A DNA stretch of 64,000 bases from Cardinalis cardinalis. Its lineage: Eukaryota; Chordata; Aves; Passeriformes; Cardinalidae. Location: positions 3,169,005-3,233,004 of the forward strand of contig JACDOX010000030.1 in the NCBI GenBank assembly GCA_014549065.1. Direction: 5' to 3'. A program made the position numbers and the translations under genes. Below, in pieces: positions 34,021 through 47,532 of this stretch (its first letter is position 1; every line of letters starts with the position of its first letter). The notes beneath the pieces were generated by a model, which was given only the letters and a program-made list of their open reading frames with translations, searched no databases and was not told where the DNA came from.

Positions 34021-37000
34021 GGGTGCCTTGCCTTCACACTGAAGGAAAGGTCGTGTCCTAATGTTATGCCTTCCTGTTTAAAATGAATGGCTTGTAAATG
34101 TTTATCTCAGCTAGAAGTGAGAACGTGGGCTACATCTGTGCTCTCCAATTCCCCTTGGAGAAACCCTGTGCAGTGAAACAGCTGCATATCCCTTCACATC
34201 CTTCTCTTGTGTTAAACATGCACATCTCTGGCTCCAGCTCTTTGCCAGGTTTCCCCCTGCTCATGTTTGAATTCCAGGTTGAAGCTTGAAGTAGTGTTNT
34301 CTGGATTTATAGTGGGTTACATTGTTTTCTCCAGGAAAGAGCGAGCAAAAGGGATCCAGCTCAGTGCAGACAGACTCACAGTCCGTGCAGTGTCATGCAG
34401 GGTAGAGTTTCTTTGGTTCTGCCAATAGGTATTGCAGTGTANAATGTCTGGAGGCTAGTTGGGGCTGCTTCTCAAGAGACAGGACCAAAGTATACAGTAT
34501 ACTGGCTTTCATTTTGCTGGTTTTGGACAGTCAGGGCTGCTTTCCATTTCCTACAATGTTCCAATATAACCAAGGCACATGTGCTCAGTAATGGAGGTTT
34601 CTGAGACCTGGGGCTTCTGTAAAAAGGAAAAGAGCAAAGTAGTATTTATACAGTATAATATTTGGATTTGCTAATGGGCTGTGAGGTGGGTGTTATCACG
34701 AACTACTGTGTGGCAAGAAAGGTTCCTAAAACACAGATCAGCTTACTCCATCTCCAAATGGTTGCAGATAACACAGTGTTTAGTTTCTAATTAGACTTGT
34801 GTTGTGCTAATTCTCATGAGCAGTNCAAGTGATTGACGTGCTGCATTTTAGTGGCAAGTAGCAGAGCAGCTGAGTGGAGCTCAGTGATGAAGCCAGCATC
34901 CAGCTACTGAGGAAGGCACACTGCTCCTAGAGGCTGATTTGCAGGATGAACACANGCTGATTGGTGTGGCCTTGCTCCGAGGGGAAGGAGGAAATAAAGG
35001 CACATAGTCTTCANTTACACTAATGATATTCTGGTCCTAAAAGGATTAGGAAAGAAACATCTAACTGAAAATAAAAGTCCAATGTGTAATAGTTCATAAA
35101 TAATGTATTTACTTTGGGTAGTATTTTTCACTGTTTTTTAGGAGAGGATGGACATTATTCTTTTTCCATGCCTCAGTCTTCTGTATTTAAAACACAGATG
35201 GTTCATCCTAAGTGCTGGTTTCTGTACATGTAAGTAATAAGTGTAAGCTTCAAGGCAGAGCCTTGTGAACTGTTTTTTGATGGAACATGCCAGAGCAGCA
35301 CAGGCATTTTATGTAACTAAAATTATTTCAGAATCGTTTTTGCCAGCACTTTCCTTTGTGGCCAGCTCAAGTCAATATGTTTGGTGGTGCAGTTCCACTG
35401 TGGATGTAAAATTAAAATATGGATCTGATATAGACCATCTCATTGAGATAGATTGGGTTACTGTGAAGAACATCTCCTAGCTTAAACCCTCTAGTCAGGT
35501 CCAAATCCCTTCAGTCAGATTCTTGTTGTAAAGTTTTTCAAATCANCATCATCATTGCATTCAGCACTAACAAAGGTTGTGCCTGTGACTCTTGGATGTT
35601 ATTCATGTAGCATTTGATTTTTTTCACAGCCTTTAAAGCCCCTGTGAGACCAAACAGGGCTGTTCCTTTGCTTTAGGGGCTTTTTGGGCCCCCCATACAT
35701 GTGTTAAAGGAGAGGGGCTGGCTAAGGAGTGGCACTTTCTCAGGATGATCAAGCTGTGGCTTGCTGCAAATCCCATCTGCCCTCTCCACATGCAGCATTA
35801 GAGGCCCTTCCTGGAACAAGCTCCTTGGGGGTTTACCTGCGTAGGATTTACCAGTACGGGGTCACTGGGAAGGCAGATGGGACACATGATGACAGACTTG
35901 GACCAGTTGCATTTGGCAGAGAAAACACCTATGGAGTAGGATAGTGACTTTATGGGTCAGAATTTCTTTTTAAGTGGTATTCTTTGTGGATCTCNTCCCC
36001 CAGTCAAATAGCAAATATTGTGGTACAAATAGCAGTGGTACCGTGCAGGGCTTAGATTTTCAGAATTGCCAGGTGGGCACTGCAGGCTGCAAAGAGTGTG
36101 TTTNTGCAAGCCCTGGAACAGATTAAGGTATTTGTTCCTGTCTGTGTGCTTCAGCCTGCCAGGGATACTTTTTTGCAGGTGGTGTAAGGAAAGGTCAGAT
36201 TTTGCTTTGTCAGTTGATGATGAGGTGAATTAAATTAGACTTGAAAGCCACAACAATATTCCAGATAATANAACTTAATCTTGAAGTAAGAATGACACAT
36301 TTGTCTTCTGCTTGAGAAAGGAAGGTGTAGGGCAGCCCAGGCTTCTCATTCTGTTTTGTCTCTCTCAGAAAATGAAGGTTCTAGANTTTGTGAGAGCTTT
36401 AGGAAACTCGGGAGGAGAAATCACGTGGTGTAAACGTTCACTTGACCCAATTATGGGCAACATGTTTTAAATATATGAACTTGTTAAGTGCTCATGCTTT
36501 TTCATGAGTAAAAATGAGTAAAAAAAATTTACTGAGTAAAAATTCTCGGCTAGTTGCTGTGAAAATGAAACTTACCTTGGACTTCACTGGCAGTGAAACC
36601 AGGCTTGCTGCAGATCTGTGTTGCAGATAGGTCAATTACTCATATTTCAGTTATGTTTCTTCCAGTTTTTCTTCCTCCATTGCTCTGTTAAAGTACTGCA
36701 GCTGCCTGGAGGGCCATAGGCATTGAAAAGTCTTGAAGCACTAAAAAGAGAAATTTTGGGTCCTTTTTCTTAGTCAAATGGTTTTTATGTACCAAGTACA
36801 GTATTCTGTGCTGCCAAAGGACACAGATATCATTTTCTATACTTCAAAATAACACAAAAGCCATTCTGCCCCTCCTTGAAGCCAGTGAGAGCATTCCACT
36901 TGCTTTCAGTGGGAATTTGTAAGCAACCCATGATGCATTTTCTGTCAGAGCAGGAGAAGGCTGAGAGTCCATAGTACTATGTAAATGTGAAATGAAAGAA

Positions 37001-40000
37001 CTTGGTGCCATATCATTTGCACATTTCAGAGAGAAACTGTCTTGGGTTTGGAGGAAGAGTCCCATAAACTTGTTATTCAGGCACTCTCACNTCCAGAGAA
37101 ATCCAGAGGAAGAGTCCTGAGGAAGAGGTGTGCAACTGGCCTCCAGCCTGGTAGTGTTTTGTCTGAGTGTGTGTTAGAGCATGGGGAAGGAGTGACCACC
37201 TTCTTGTCCTGGGTGTTCCCTTCAGTCTGCAGGGTGAAGTGTGAGCTGCTGTTTGAGTGTGTAATAATCACCAGTAAATCATAAATCTAGAATAGCTGCT
37301 TGTGCAAAGCAGAGCTTGAAATGGAAGAACCCCAAGGAAGACATCTCTTTTCGTAAAGAGAGTTTTCCCCTGGGCTTTCCCTGCCACAAGCCAGCAGAAG
37401 TTTGGCTGCCCCAGATCTGTTCCCTGTGCACCTGCTGCTCACTGTGCCTGAGCAGCCCTGCACAGGGGAAGCCAGCACTGGGCTGTGTGTGAAGGGGAGT
37501 GTATGGGTAAATGTACCTTCCAGACACCTGCTTCAGCAGCATGGCAGCAAAAAATGTCTCATGTTCCCTCCACGTGAGATCAGCCTTAAAATTCTCCACA
37601 ACAATGAGGTGTCTCTGCAGCTGTGGAGAGCCTGGGGCCTTGTCTGGCATTCTTGCATTTCTCAGCTTATTCTTGTTGCACCTTGATAGAAGTAAGACTT
37701 AATTATTAGATCCTCAACTTTAGACTCCCTGCAGTTACTCAGTGCACAGAGTTTATTTTATCTATAATTTTCCACTCTAGCCTTACAGTTTTCTATAGGG
37801 AGATTATACGCTTGCAGCTACTGGCAGAATTTGCCTACCAGGAAAAGACATGGTTTTGAGCTCCATGGGATGTTACTGATGTGTAAATCATTTAATCTCA
37901 TCCAANTAGTGGCCACTCTGTCCTTTTTCACAATATACCTTGCCTTAATGTTTTAAAACAATGGGTGATTTTGAGTGATCAGGTTCAGCAGTCTTCAGAG
38001 GGACCCAAAGTCTTTACAAATTGCTGTTAGGGAAGATTATATCTTCTAAAATCACACTGCCCCACGTTTCAAAAATCTCAGGCTTGCATCAATATTCATA
38101 AGAGACCCAAGCTCAGCGATATTTAATGGAAGAATACCTTTATGGAAAGTACTTTACATGCACAGTAAATGCATTTTAGAACCTGTTTGAAATGGATGTG
38201 TGGAGCCTTATGTTCAGAGAAAGGCAAAAACTTAGCAAACAGAAGTGTTTGAAACTGGGAACAAGCGTGTGGGTCTTTTGCTACTGGATCTGGATTTTAA
38301 TTAGACCTTTGTGCTGCTGTGTGACCTGTGATGAGGTGACACATCAATCTGCCATGCAGTCATCAGGACAGAATGGTAAGGAGAGGCAGAGACCAGGAGA
38401 NCCAGGGCTTAGAGGAGACTTGGACTTGTGCCTGATATGGCCCATGGCACTGTCTGGTTGGTGGGGCTGCCTGGGGTTTTGAAAGATGAGCAGAATCAAG
38501 GAAAATACCAACACAGGAGAAATGAAGTATACTCTGGGCATTCTGTAACATTTCTGTTCTCACCCAGCTCTATGTGAAGTTGGAATATATGTGTATGTAC
38601 TTATGTTGATTTATCTTNATGTTAAGGTCAGTTAACTGACTCTTCCACAAAGGTAGAACACACATTTTCTTACTGGCCTCAAGAGAAAACAATTCTCTGG
38701 TGTTCGTTCTAATGAATTTAGAAGAATTTCACAGGACATTTTCNCAATTTTTCTGCTTGTACGAAATGGTGCAGCATCACTTTACTNAATGCAAGCTTAT
38801 GCCAGTTTTTGTGGCAGGTGATATGGTCTCAATGACAAATCATTTGTCACCAGTTCCTGAGTAACCAAGAGATGGAAAGTTTTCGTTAGGTTTGGATTGT
38901 AGCTTTCCTGTAATGTGCACACTCCAGGTGAGTTGACCTAAGCCAGTGAGGTGTCTGTGTATGCAGATATTGTATCTCAGCTAAAACAGATTTCTGGTCC
39001 AACTAAAGAAGGGGAGCAGGAGAAGGNTTGGCAAAGTAGCCACTAAATCCAGCAAAGCTTCAAGCACTGCCAGTAGTCGAGGGTGGTTCAGTCCAGGAGG
39101 TTCAAAACAATTGCTAAAGGAACAGTGCAAATATTTTCCATCCTTTCCTATGAAATGACATGGTTTGTTTGCTGTTGCTTGTTTACCTGTTCTGCATGGT
39201 ATGTTACATTTATCAGTCAAATAGACTGTAGGGGGTGACANTACTTTAATAATGATGTTCTGACTTTTGCTGTGTTTATTCTGTATTTTCTGACTAAATT
39301 CATACTCAGATGGCTTTTTCTTCTGCTCTTCCAGCATATGTGTCTCGGGCTGCCCCTAGAAAGAAGTAATCTGGCAGAATGAACTCAGAACACACAAAGA
39401 GGAGTCATTGGAGACTGATCTGCAAGGTATTCAGGTATTTGCACTTTCATATCCTACACCAGTAATTGGTGCACACGCATGGTATGCTCTGCAGTTCTTG
39501 TGCTTGTTAACTCACACAAAGTGGGTGACTTTATTAACCAAATAAACAAAAAGTCACGTGAAAGATGAAAGTTGTTTNGTCAGAATGCCCCCATTCAACT
39601 TAAAGATGGAGCCAATTTGTAAAGGTAAAGTTGCAGCTCCAGGTTCAACACACATTGATGCTGCTGTCCATCACATCTGTTGGCCAGGTCAGATTTTACC
39701 ATGTTACTGCCCAGTGCAATGATGGCCATCTGAGAAGTGGTGGAGAAACAGGATCCTTCTCTGCCTTCCACTGGAGCAGAGTGAACAGCTCTTCCTCTGC
39801 TGATGGGCTAGGCACTGTGACACTCCCAGTGACATCAGGAATTAGGTCCTGGGCTAGGCCTACAGTGAGGAAGAAATTAANTTTGGAATCCCAGAGATGC
39901 CAGAGGTCCTGTGTCACTTGCCAGGCCTCAAGGATTTTTGTGAGCTTTAGGTTGTGTATATGTCCTCCCTAAAGCTGAAAGAAAATAAGGCTTTTACAGT

Positions 40001-40340
40001 TCTTTTCAGTGCAAAAATGAGACTTTCCATTTGGAAAGCAAGAACAATCTAGAGAAATGTTGTCATTCTCTAGATAATAGGAAAATAGATTTTTGTTTTA
40101 TGGATACATACAGGAGAAAGTAGCACAGCTCTGTTCCATGTCTCTGAAGCAGGAGAGTTCTTGTGTGATTCCTTCTCCATGCTCTGTGTGAGCAGGTGAT
40201 GACATACGTGCTATGGATGTGCAAAGTGACAACTTAATGGCAGCAAGTAATTACACATGTGTTTGTATGGTGGTGTAAGTGCAGAGGTTGGCTGTACACA
40301 GCTTTGTAGCTGATTAATTGGGGGAAGCAAATGAGCTGCT
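34021..40340. other. Presumed intronic DNA, no gene
   Basis: No gene or RNA was recognised. A unique AT-rich block at 35260-35480 has a 71-codon frame without domains. GC-richer patches lie at 35700-35930, 37080-37230, 37350-37650 and 39650-39920. Short TGAGTAAAAA repeats occur at about 36505-36545. No transposon was recognised, so this is an unusually clean ~6 kb. Confidence 0.5.
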
Positions 40341-40370
40341 AATGGGAGTAAAGGTAATGGGAGTAAAGGT
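40341..40370. repeat. Two-copy 15-bp tandem duplication
   Basis: AATGGGAGTAAAGGT occurs twice head to tail (40341-40355 and 40356-40370). Confidence 0.9.
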
Positions 40371-40978
40371 AAGAGTTGTGCTTGGCAAGCGCTCCAATAC
40401 CAAGGTGCATTCAGAGAAAACATTTTATTTGTACAATCATTGCAGTCTTATGTTATCTCACTGCAATGATTAAGCTGTTATAATTAACTGTTGTTCATAA
40501 TGAAGTATTTTAAACAAACCCACAAAAGCAGAGTTATCTCCTAAGGGTATATATTTAATGGTTATATNACTGATATGTGAAAAATCACTCTTGTTGAATG
40601 TTATGTCATGTATGACTCTCTGGAAAACAGGTGCAAGTAAACAGCAAAGTTATTGTGGCTATTATTTTAATTCCTGAATTACACACTCTATCTACCAGAT
40701 ATTTATTCACATTGGTATTTTTTATGTGTCCATTCCCATGGTCTTGGCAGTGTGTTCATAGACACTGCTGTACNGATTCAGATTCTGCTACCAGACTGCT
40801 TCTGGGACTTCATGCAGTTTGCTTCATTTGAGAGAACCTCAGATAAGTTATATGGAAAATTGATAATAAATCCTAGAGTACCAAGTTTTGCTGCACATAA
40901 TGCAGATGTAACACATGGGATCAGTGAATGATGGCATAGTATTTAGTATTATTANTACTTTTCCTTTCAGTATTTTGT

Positions 40979-41045
40979 CTTTTTTTTAACCTTTTTTTTT
41001 TTACCTTTTTTTTAATTTACTTTTTGGTTTTACCTTTTTTTTTTC
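40979..41045. repeat. T-rich low-complexity tract
   Basis: Runs of 7 to 10 T residues alternate with AACC, ACC and AATTTAC interruptions, giving a repeated TTTTTTTTACC-like pattern of three to four degenerate units. Confidence 0.8.
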
Positions 41046-42140
41046 ATCATTGGACCTCCAGTGCACGTAGTTGCCTGCCATGGTGTCCCAAAAAAGTAAG
41101 GTCAATGATGAAAATTCTTGGTTTTCTACCAAGTGTTTTAGAACCTTGAGCCAGCTCATTAGCCTTCAGAAACATCCTCAGTCTCACTTTAGAACTGCAG
41201 TTTTCTCTGTAAGAGCAGGAAACTCTTGTCTGAATCTCTNAATGTAGACTTAGGAAAGGTTTCTGTTCAGCTTTGAAGAGTGATACTGTTTTCTTGTAAG
41301 AAGATTAATTGTNTCTAAATAATTTAAACTTAACCCTTTTAAAAATAAGTACACTTGAGATTAAAAGATGTTTTACTGCTCNGTTAAGCAGTTCATCCCA
41401 AAGAGTTATCACTTAAAGGCAGGAGAAAAAAGCCTTACACCAATTTTATTTGACAGTAGATGGGAATAATAGTACCTGAGAACATTCTGTAAGCTGAAAT
41501 TATGGACTCATTCTGTACCCAAAGGTGNTGGTCAAATCAAACATCCTGTATTTTAGATGAGAATTACTAACCTTCCTTAATGTTCTAAAAACTCATCATT
41601 ATGGGGAAAATTGACNTTGAATTTCAGACTGTGATCATTCCTCAAAATAAGAAAACTCTAAAAGTCAGATTTTTTCTAAGAAATTTCAGACTGTATATGA
41701 TTTGGGTAACTATGACTAACAAGCTATTTTAGAAAGGAATTTTTTTTCCTTCTTTGGGGAAAACATGTACTTAATGCTTTTTGCAAAACCCTTCATGTTT
41801 CTAACACTACCCTGATACACTATTTTCTAAACAAGTTACGGGTATAACAAAGCTACTTACAAGTGATGCTGTGTTTGAGAGATACAGCTTTTAATTTGGT
41901 TCTGTTTTCACAGAACGAGTGCTTCCATTTCACAAATTTTGTGTAATTTTGGGACCTGAAAAACTTGCAATCAGTATTTTGTCACAGTCAGTATTTCTAG
42001 ATGATGTCACTTTAAAAGAAACTTTTCCTAATTATAAAACTTTGCAAAACCTTGGCAAAAATTTCCAAAATTGTGGTTCGTAAGTCTAGTTTCCTTGATA
42101 GTGTTCAAAACATGAATTAAGAGTTTTTTTCCCTTTTTAA

Positions 42141-42156
42141 TTTTTTTTTTTTTTTT
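42141..42156. repeat. Poly-T tract (T16)
   Basis: A run of T residues preceded by CCCTTTTTAA and followed by GAAGG. No retroposon body was recognised beside it. Confidence 0.8.
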
Positions 42157-45117
42157 GAAGGCAGGGCATTCATTGTACCTAAGAAGCATTTATTGAACAG
42201 TTATGTGGGGAGGGAAGAGAGTTTCAGATATGAATTAAGTCTGAGTTATAGTGACTCATAACTGACAACAAAACACCCAAGAAAAGACGTGAGACAGGAT
42301 GAGATTAAATGAGACAAGCCATGAAAGAAAGGACAGATTTATGACTTATTGGCCTACAGATGGGATGAGAAGATATGAGTGGAGAATGAGATCATCAGGC
42401 AGAAGTCTGCTAGGGAAAAAGNAGGGAGTTCACAGGACACATCCCAGTAGCCTCCTGTGCATAGTGGGAGGATTGATTTAAGCCACAGGAAAATCGGNGT
42501 TAGAAATGATACAAAGATGGGTTAGATCCCAAACCTCAGAGGGGCAGATTTTTCTCTCCCTACACTTAGAAAAATAAAGACACAACAGTTAGGATAACTC
42601 TGAGCCTGCAGCAGTACATGCAGAGCACACACTCCAAGGCTAGTCTCACCTGGTTAAATCATACTGGCCTCTTTTCAGTGTTGGCAATGCANGGCTCTTT
42701 TCAGCAGTTTAGGAAAACTGCTGGATTGCTTAAAATAAAGACAAGAGGCAGAATTTTCACCTTCAATCTAAACAATTCAACAGTTTTCTTAATTAAGATT
42801 TGCTTTTCNTCCCTGAAACTGAAAGCATGTTTCTAAGTAACTATGGTCCTTCGTGCTAGGCTGTAGCCAAAGCTGTATGTATGGGTTATAATTGGTGGAA
42901 TTGATTGCCAAGTGTGTTTGGGTGAAATTTCAGTTGGCCAAATTATAATCCATTTCAAGATTCAGTATCTTAAAGTTCTCACCTAAAAAATGAAAATAAG
43001 ACCTTGGCTGCTCACAAAGGCCNATACAAATCTGTGGAGTTGCTGTGTTACCATAGCCATGACCCCTGCCCTTTTTCCAGTTTTGTTCTTGTATCCTCTG
43101 CAGAGAGATGAGGAGAATCTGTTTGGAGAAATGCACTGAATTCTACCCTTTAGCTGAATCTGTAGGATCAGTTGGCAGCCTCTTGAAAAAAACTTTCCTG
43201 GTGGAATTTCTTTTTACATCTGATTCTGATAGGAGCGGGGAAGAGGCAAATGTGTGTTTGTCACAGATTCAATCATTTTTGCTCCATGNTTTAGCTAAGA
43301 ATACTAAGGACTCATCTGTGCATGTGGACAGGTTGAATTAAAAGGTATTAAACTTGGTAATGGATCATTAGAACTTGAGGTGATCAGTGGAGCAGTTCTG
43401 AATTGGCTGGAAGTATGAGATTTCATTTGGAATATAAAAGTGATCTGCATTAAAAATTCACAAAACCTCTGTTATTCTTTAACTATATCTGGAGTTATTT
43501 AGTTTTGGGTGGAACTGAAAAAATGGATAACTTAAAATTTGAAAATTGTGAAACTTTTTTGCTCAATTTGGGCCAGTGGNCTGAAACAGGATTTGGTTAA
43601 GCCTCAGTGTATAATACTGTGCATTTTGTTTAATTATTGCTGATCATTCACTCCACAGCAGTGTGCATGGAGTCAGAGTTCCCTTCAGGAAGGGCTGGAA
43701 CATCTGAGCTTAGTGCTGGATCTTAGCATCCTGCAGCAGGAGGACTGTCCAGCTGCTCAGACTGGCACCTGTCCTCAGCCCTGTCTGATCCCAAATGCCT
43801 AAGGAAGTGTGNAAGGACAAGGAAATTGTAGATCATGTTTCAGCTAAGTGATCTCTTGGTGCTCCCCCACCCCAGAGAAACATGCAGTCGGGCATAGTTT
43901 ATTTCTCATTAGCAACTGAAGTGATTTCTGTTCTGTAAACNTGCCCGACCTCCCTCTGAGCCTTGCAGCCTCCCTTGCAAGGAGTCCTAGAGCATAACAC
44001 ACCTGTTGTGAAGAGCCACTTTGTTTTTGTTTGTTTTCAAACTACCTCGTGCTAGTTGGAGATGAATCTGACAGTGAAACTAGAAAATTATTTTAAGATT
44101 GTATTTTTGAAATATAATTTGTGTTTAGGCTTAGGTTAGTGTGGNGGATATTGCACAGTTAAGTAGTCCAGGACCAGGTTGCCTTGTGAGTGAAGTAAGT
44201 ATGACCTAAAGGGTCTGTGCTTCAAAAGAAGTTAAGTCTTAGCAGCCATATCAGTTTTAAGCATGGGCATATTTGGTAATAGCAGGGAAACTCCTGATGG
44301 GTTCCAGTTAATGAATCATTTGAGCATGCATTTAACTCCTCTGAGCATTTCAGACTGAGTTGTGCTGGGGTGCTGAGTCTGGATGTTACTCTGGAGGTAC
44401 CTCTCTGTTTGTAAAATTTAATCCTGTTATAACACTTACGGTGGTTTTTTTGTTTGCTGGATAAACACCATGTGCTTTTGACTTTGCTGTCTTGTGTTCA
44501 TTTTGTGTAGAGCTCTGATTCTAATTGGGAGCTTATTGAGATCAGCGTGTTCTGGGATGTTTCTGCTTGCCAGTGATNAGAGGGATGAATGGGACAGAGA
44601 AGTAATGGGAAGAGAGAGGTAGAGGTGCATGAGGAACGCTGAAATCTNAAGGAGATAGGAAGAACATGGATCATCAGTCTGTTGCATACTGAGACACAAA
44701 ATCTCCTTGGGATGGGCTAATAAATACCTCAGTAACTTCAGCTGCCTGAGACACTGTGTCTACAGACATGGTTCCCCTTCATAGCACCTTCTGTGAAATA
44801 AGAACACAGGAAGAGCTTCAAATGGANAACACTGGAAAGAGAAAATTATTGAAATTACAATTTGTTGACCAGGTTTTGTAGACTAATAAGATTATTCCTG
44901 CAAAACCAAATGACCAGCCAAACAAATATACAAAGTCATAATAATGGAGAGGCTGATTTTAATTAAATCGCAGTAGGGTCTTGCTGTCTGTGGGAATTTT
45001 TCCTTACTAGATTTCATTTTGAGAAGGNTTCTTAATGCAAATGGACTTTGCAAATCTTAGTCTGCTGAAACTGAACTGTCCTAAAAGTCAAATCTTCTCT
45101 TTTGGCAAAATAAATAN

Positions 45118-45160
45118 AATGCATGACGTGACATGACATGATATTACATAACATAACGGT
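45118..45160. repeat. Degenerate ACATG/ACATA pentanucleotide tract
   Basis: Words GACGTGACATGACATGATATT and ACATAACATAAC follow one another with a period near five. It is short and imperfect. Confidence 0.5.
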
Positions 45161-46018
45161 ATTTCTAAATGAGTAGAGTTCCAGAGTAAAATTAAAGACA
45201 AGCTGTGTATAATAAAACATTTGATCTATTTATATCCTAAATTCCTTAGGAAAAGATTAGGCTTGGGAGAAGACAAAATACCTTATTTTTTCCATGACAT
45301 AATGGGGCACTGAAAGATTAGGGTCACAATGTCAAAAATTCAGAAGTCCTCTTTAGACTGCAGGAGAGAAGACTGGACTTTGGAAAATGCTTAGCTGTAT
45401 TGCCCTGAGCTATTCCGAATATTCCATCATAAGAATTNGAGCAGAAACAGGTTGATGCTGTGCTTACTTGAAAACCTGTCACCAGTGGTGTCACTAGCAG
45501 TGGAAAATAGAGAAGCTGTTTTGAAAATCTGTTTAACTGCAGGAGATAAACGTGGATGCTGACTGCTGACATTTAGCCCAGTGTCTAAACAAAACATCTT
45601 TCTGGGTTTTTGTAAGTATTCTTGATAGACAGAAAGTAGGGAGGAAGGAAACAGAATGACTGAAAAAGTCTTCATTAGGATGGAGAGGAATGAGGGCAGA
45701 ATGATAGCAGGTGTCAGAAGAAAATGCCATGGACAGTACATTGATGGCAGTAAAAGATGCAACTCATCAAAAGCCATGTCAAAAGTAGCTTGAGATGCTG
45801 GAAGCAGTAAAAAATTGAAATTCTTTTTCCCACAGGTGTTGCTGTTGNGCAGAAATTGGAAGGAAACTGTGAGGATCAATAGACTGAGGAAATGGTCCTG
45901 CCCATCATAACAGGAAACCATGAACCTCACCACTGTGGGACAGGAGTGACCAGCAGTGACCAGCTCTGCTGCCTAAGGAACATCCCCATTAGCTGTACTT
46001 CTCAAATAAGGTAAGAAA

Positions 46019-46023
46019 TCAGT
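46019..46023. repeat. Left target-site duplication TCAGT
   Basis: Five-base copy directly before TGTCCTGG, identical to 46664-46668. It marks retroviral integration. Confidence 0.85.
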
Positions 46024-46663
46024 TGTCCTGGTTTGGGGANAATTTGGGAGAAAACTTCCAAAGGGGTTCTTCCAGAAAGCAAATTCAAGTGNCCACTCCC
46101 CCAGATGGTTTGGGAAAATATTTCTTTGGAGAAAAAAAGTGGAAAAAACCTGTTTAACAGGCAAAATATTCACCAGCACAAAAAAAAAATGAACAATATT
46201 AAACAATAAACTCTTGCCAATCTGTAGAGATGACAAGCTCGGGCAGTCCCTTGGTGGGCTGTAGCTCAGCTCACTCAGTCTCTGCTCAGTCCCTGCAGTG
46301 CTGGAAATGCCACGACCCAGGCCCGGCCCGGTGCCCACAGCTGGAGCTGCCGGTGCTCTGCTGGGTGTTCTGTCCAGAGCAGGGTGAAACAGGTCCAGGA
46401 AAAAAAAACCACAGTCCAGGGAACTTCTCTGCCTCAGCTAGCTAAAACTAACTAAAAGCAAAGGAGAGCTCTGTCCTGATGTCTGTCGGTGCTGCAGACA
46501 ACACAGTCCAGGAGTAGGAAGGAGCAAGTGCAGTTCCTGANAACAAACTCCACACTTCTTCTTTCCCCACTTTGCCCTCAGGACCAGTCTTAAAGGTGCA
46601 ACACTTATTTCTGAGCTAAACAGATCAATGGGGATACAAGCATCATAAAGTCACCCCAGGACN
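46024..46663 (+). mobile_element. Solo LTR of an avian endogenous retrovirus
   Basis: The element starts TGTCCTGG and ends CCAGGACN, so its eight-base ends are perfect inverted repeats if the final N is A. It is flanked by an exact 5-bp direct repeat TCAGT (46019-46023 and 46664-46668). Length is 640 bp. No primer-binding site, gag, pol or env sequence lies next to it, so it is a solo LTR left by recombination between two LTRs. A polyadenylation hexamer AATAAA lies at 46205-46210 on the + strand, consistent with + orientation. The sequence, including AGCTAAAACTAACTAAAAGC near 46440, resembles LTRs common in songbirds. A 5-bp duplication is more typical of ERVL-type elements than of ERVK (6 bp); the class is otherwise unassigned. 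Confidence 0.85.
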
Positions 46664-46668
46664 TCAGT
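46664..46668. repeat. Right target-site duplication TCAGT
   Basis: Five-base copy directly after the LTR end, identical to 46019-46023. Confidence 0.85.
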
Positions 46669-47139
46669 TAACATCTGAATTGAATTGGGAAAATACTGTT
46701 TTAAATCAACTGAATGCAGCCTAAGCAAAAAGCCTGAATATAGANTTCTAAAATCAGTGACTTTATACATTTTCCAGAGGCAATGTATGTCAAATGTACA
46801 CCCATTTTTCGGACTGATACAAGTAGAAGTGTCTTAATACAGAATACTGAACTAATTCTGTCTGTTCGTTTTCTTTCTTGAAGCTGTTTGCTGCATTTCA
46901 GACAGGTTATAATGGAGTGTTTTTCTGACTCTTGGGACTGACTTTCAGCTTGCCTATTACATCTTATGAAAGGCTCTGTCAGGTTTGAAAATCTGAAATT
47001 TTCAAATAAAAGCAGTGTCTGGAGAGAGGCACAATTTGCTTTCTTTTTCCAGCCTGTTAATAAGTGAGGAGTGGGAGGTAAAGCAGGATTCGCTACAGGA
47101 CTGGGGGCTACTTTAGTCCTTTCTTTAACTGGAAAGAGG
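46669..47139. other. Non-coding stretch right of solo LTR
   Basis: AT-rich unique sequence with one N. No gene or repeat was recognised. Confidence 0.5.
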
Positions 47140-47420
47140 AAAAAAATGTTTATTTGTTAGAGAACAGCCTGTGTTTGTATGCACTCAAAGTGCTGACTGA
47201 TTTGCTGATGTTACTGACAGACACTGCGTGCATTTAACGTCCTTGGATGAGAATTTGCAGTAATTGTGTTTCCCTTTGTGGAGATAATTAAGGCACCCAG
47301 CAGCTGTCTGGCAAACATTAGCACTCTACTACCTGGTCCCAGGGGAGCAGAGACAAGGCAGGAGTGATTTGACCAAGTGATTGGCAGGACTGGGGTGAGA
47401 ATCAAACCTTAACCAAGCCC
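47140..47420. promoter_or_regulatory. Candidate conserved enhancer element
   Basis: Unique block with motif-like words: CAGTAATTGTG near 47260, GAGATAATTAAGG near 47281 (paired-type homeodomain core), CAGCAGCTGTC near 47299 (E-box), and retained CpGs at 47225 and 47238. No coding or repeat similarity was seen. It ends just before a small CR1 remnant. Confidence 0.3.
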
Positions 47421-47469
47421 TGCAGCNGAGGGTGAACACATAGCATTGTCCTTACAACATCTACAGTTG

Positions 47470-47532
47470 CTACANAATCATGGCACTGTTTCGGTTGGAA
47501 ACGACCTCTAGGATTGTCAAGTCCAACCATCA
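47470..47532 (-). mobile_element. Short CR1 LINE 3'-terminal remnant
   Basis: About 60 bases match the reverse complement of the extreme CR1 3' end: AATCATGGCACTG, then GGTTGGAAACGACCTCTAGG and GTCAAGTCCAACC. Everything upstream in the element is missing, so this is a very short 5'-truncated insertion. Confidence 0.75.

Larger units (their letters stand above)
40371..46018. other. Presumed intronic DNA, no gene
   Basis: No gene was recognised. It contains a T-rich low-complexity stretch at 40979-41045, a T16 run at 42141-42156, a purine-rich + strand stretch at 42270-42420, and a degenerate ACATG/ACATA stretch at 45120-45158. A 168-codon minus frame at 45427-45933 (with two N) is among the longest in the window but matches no family I recognise. 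Confidence 0.5.
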
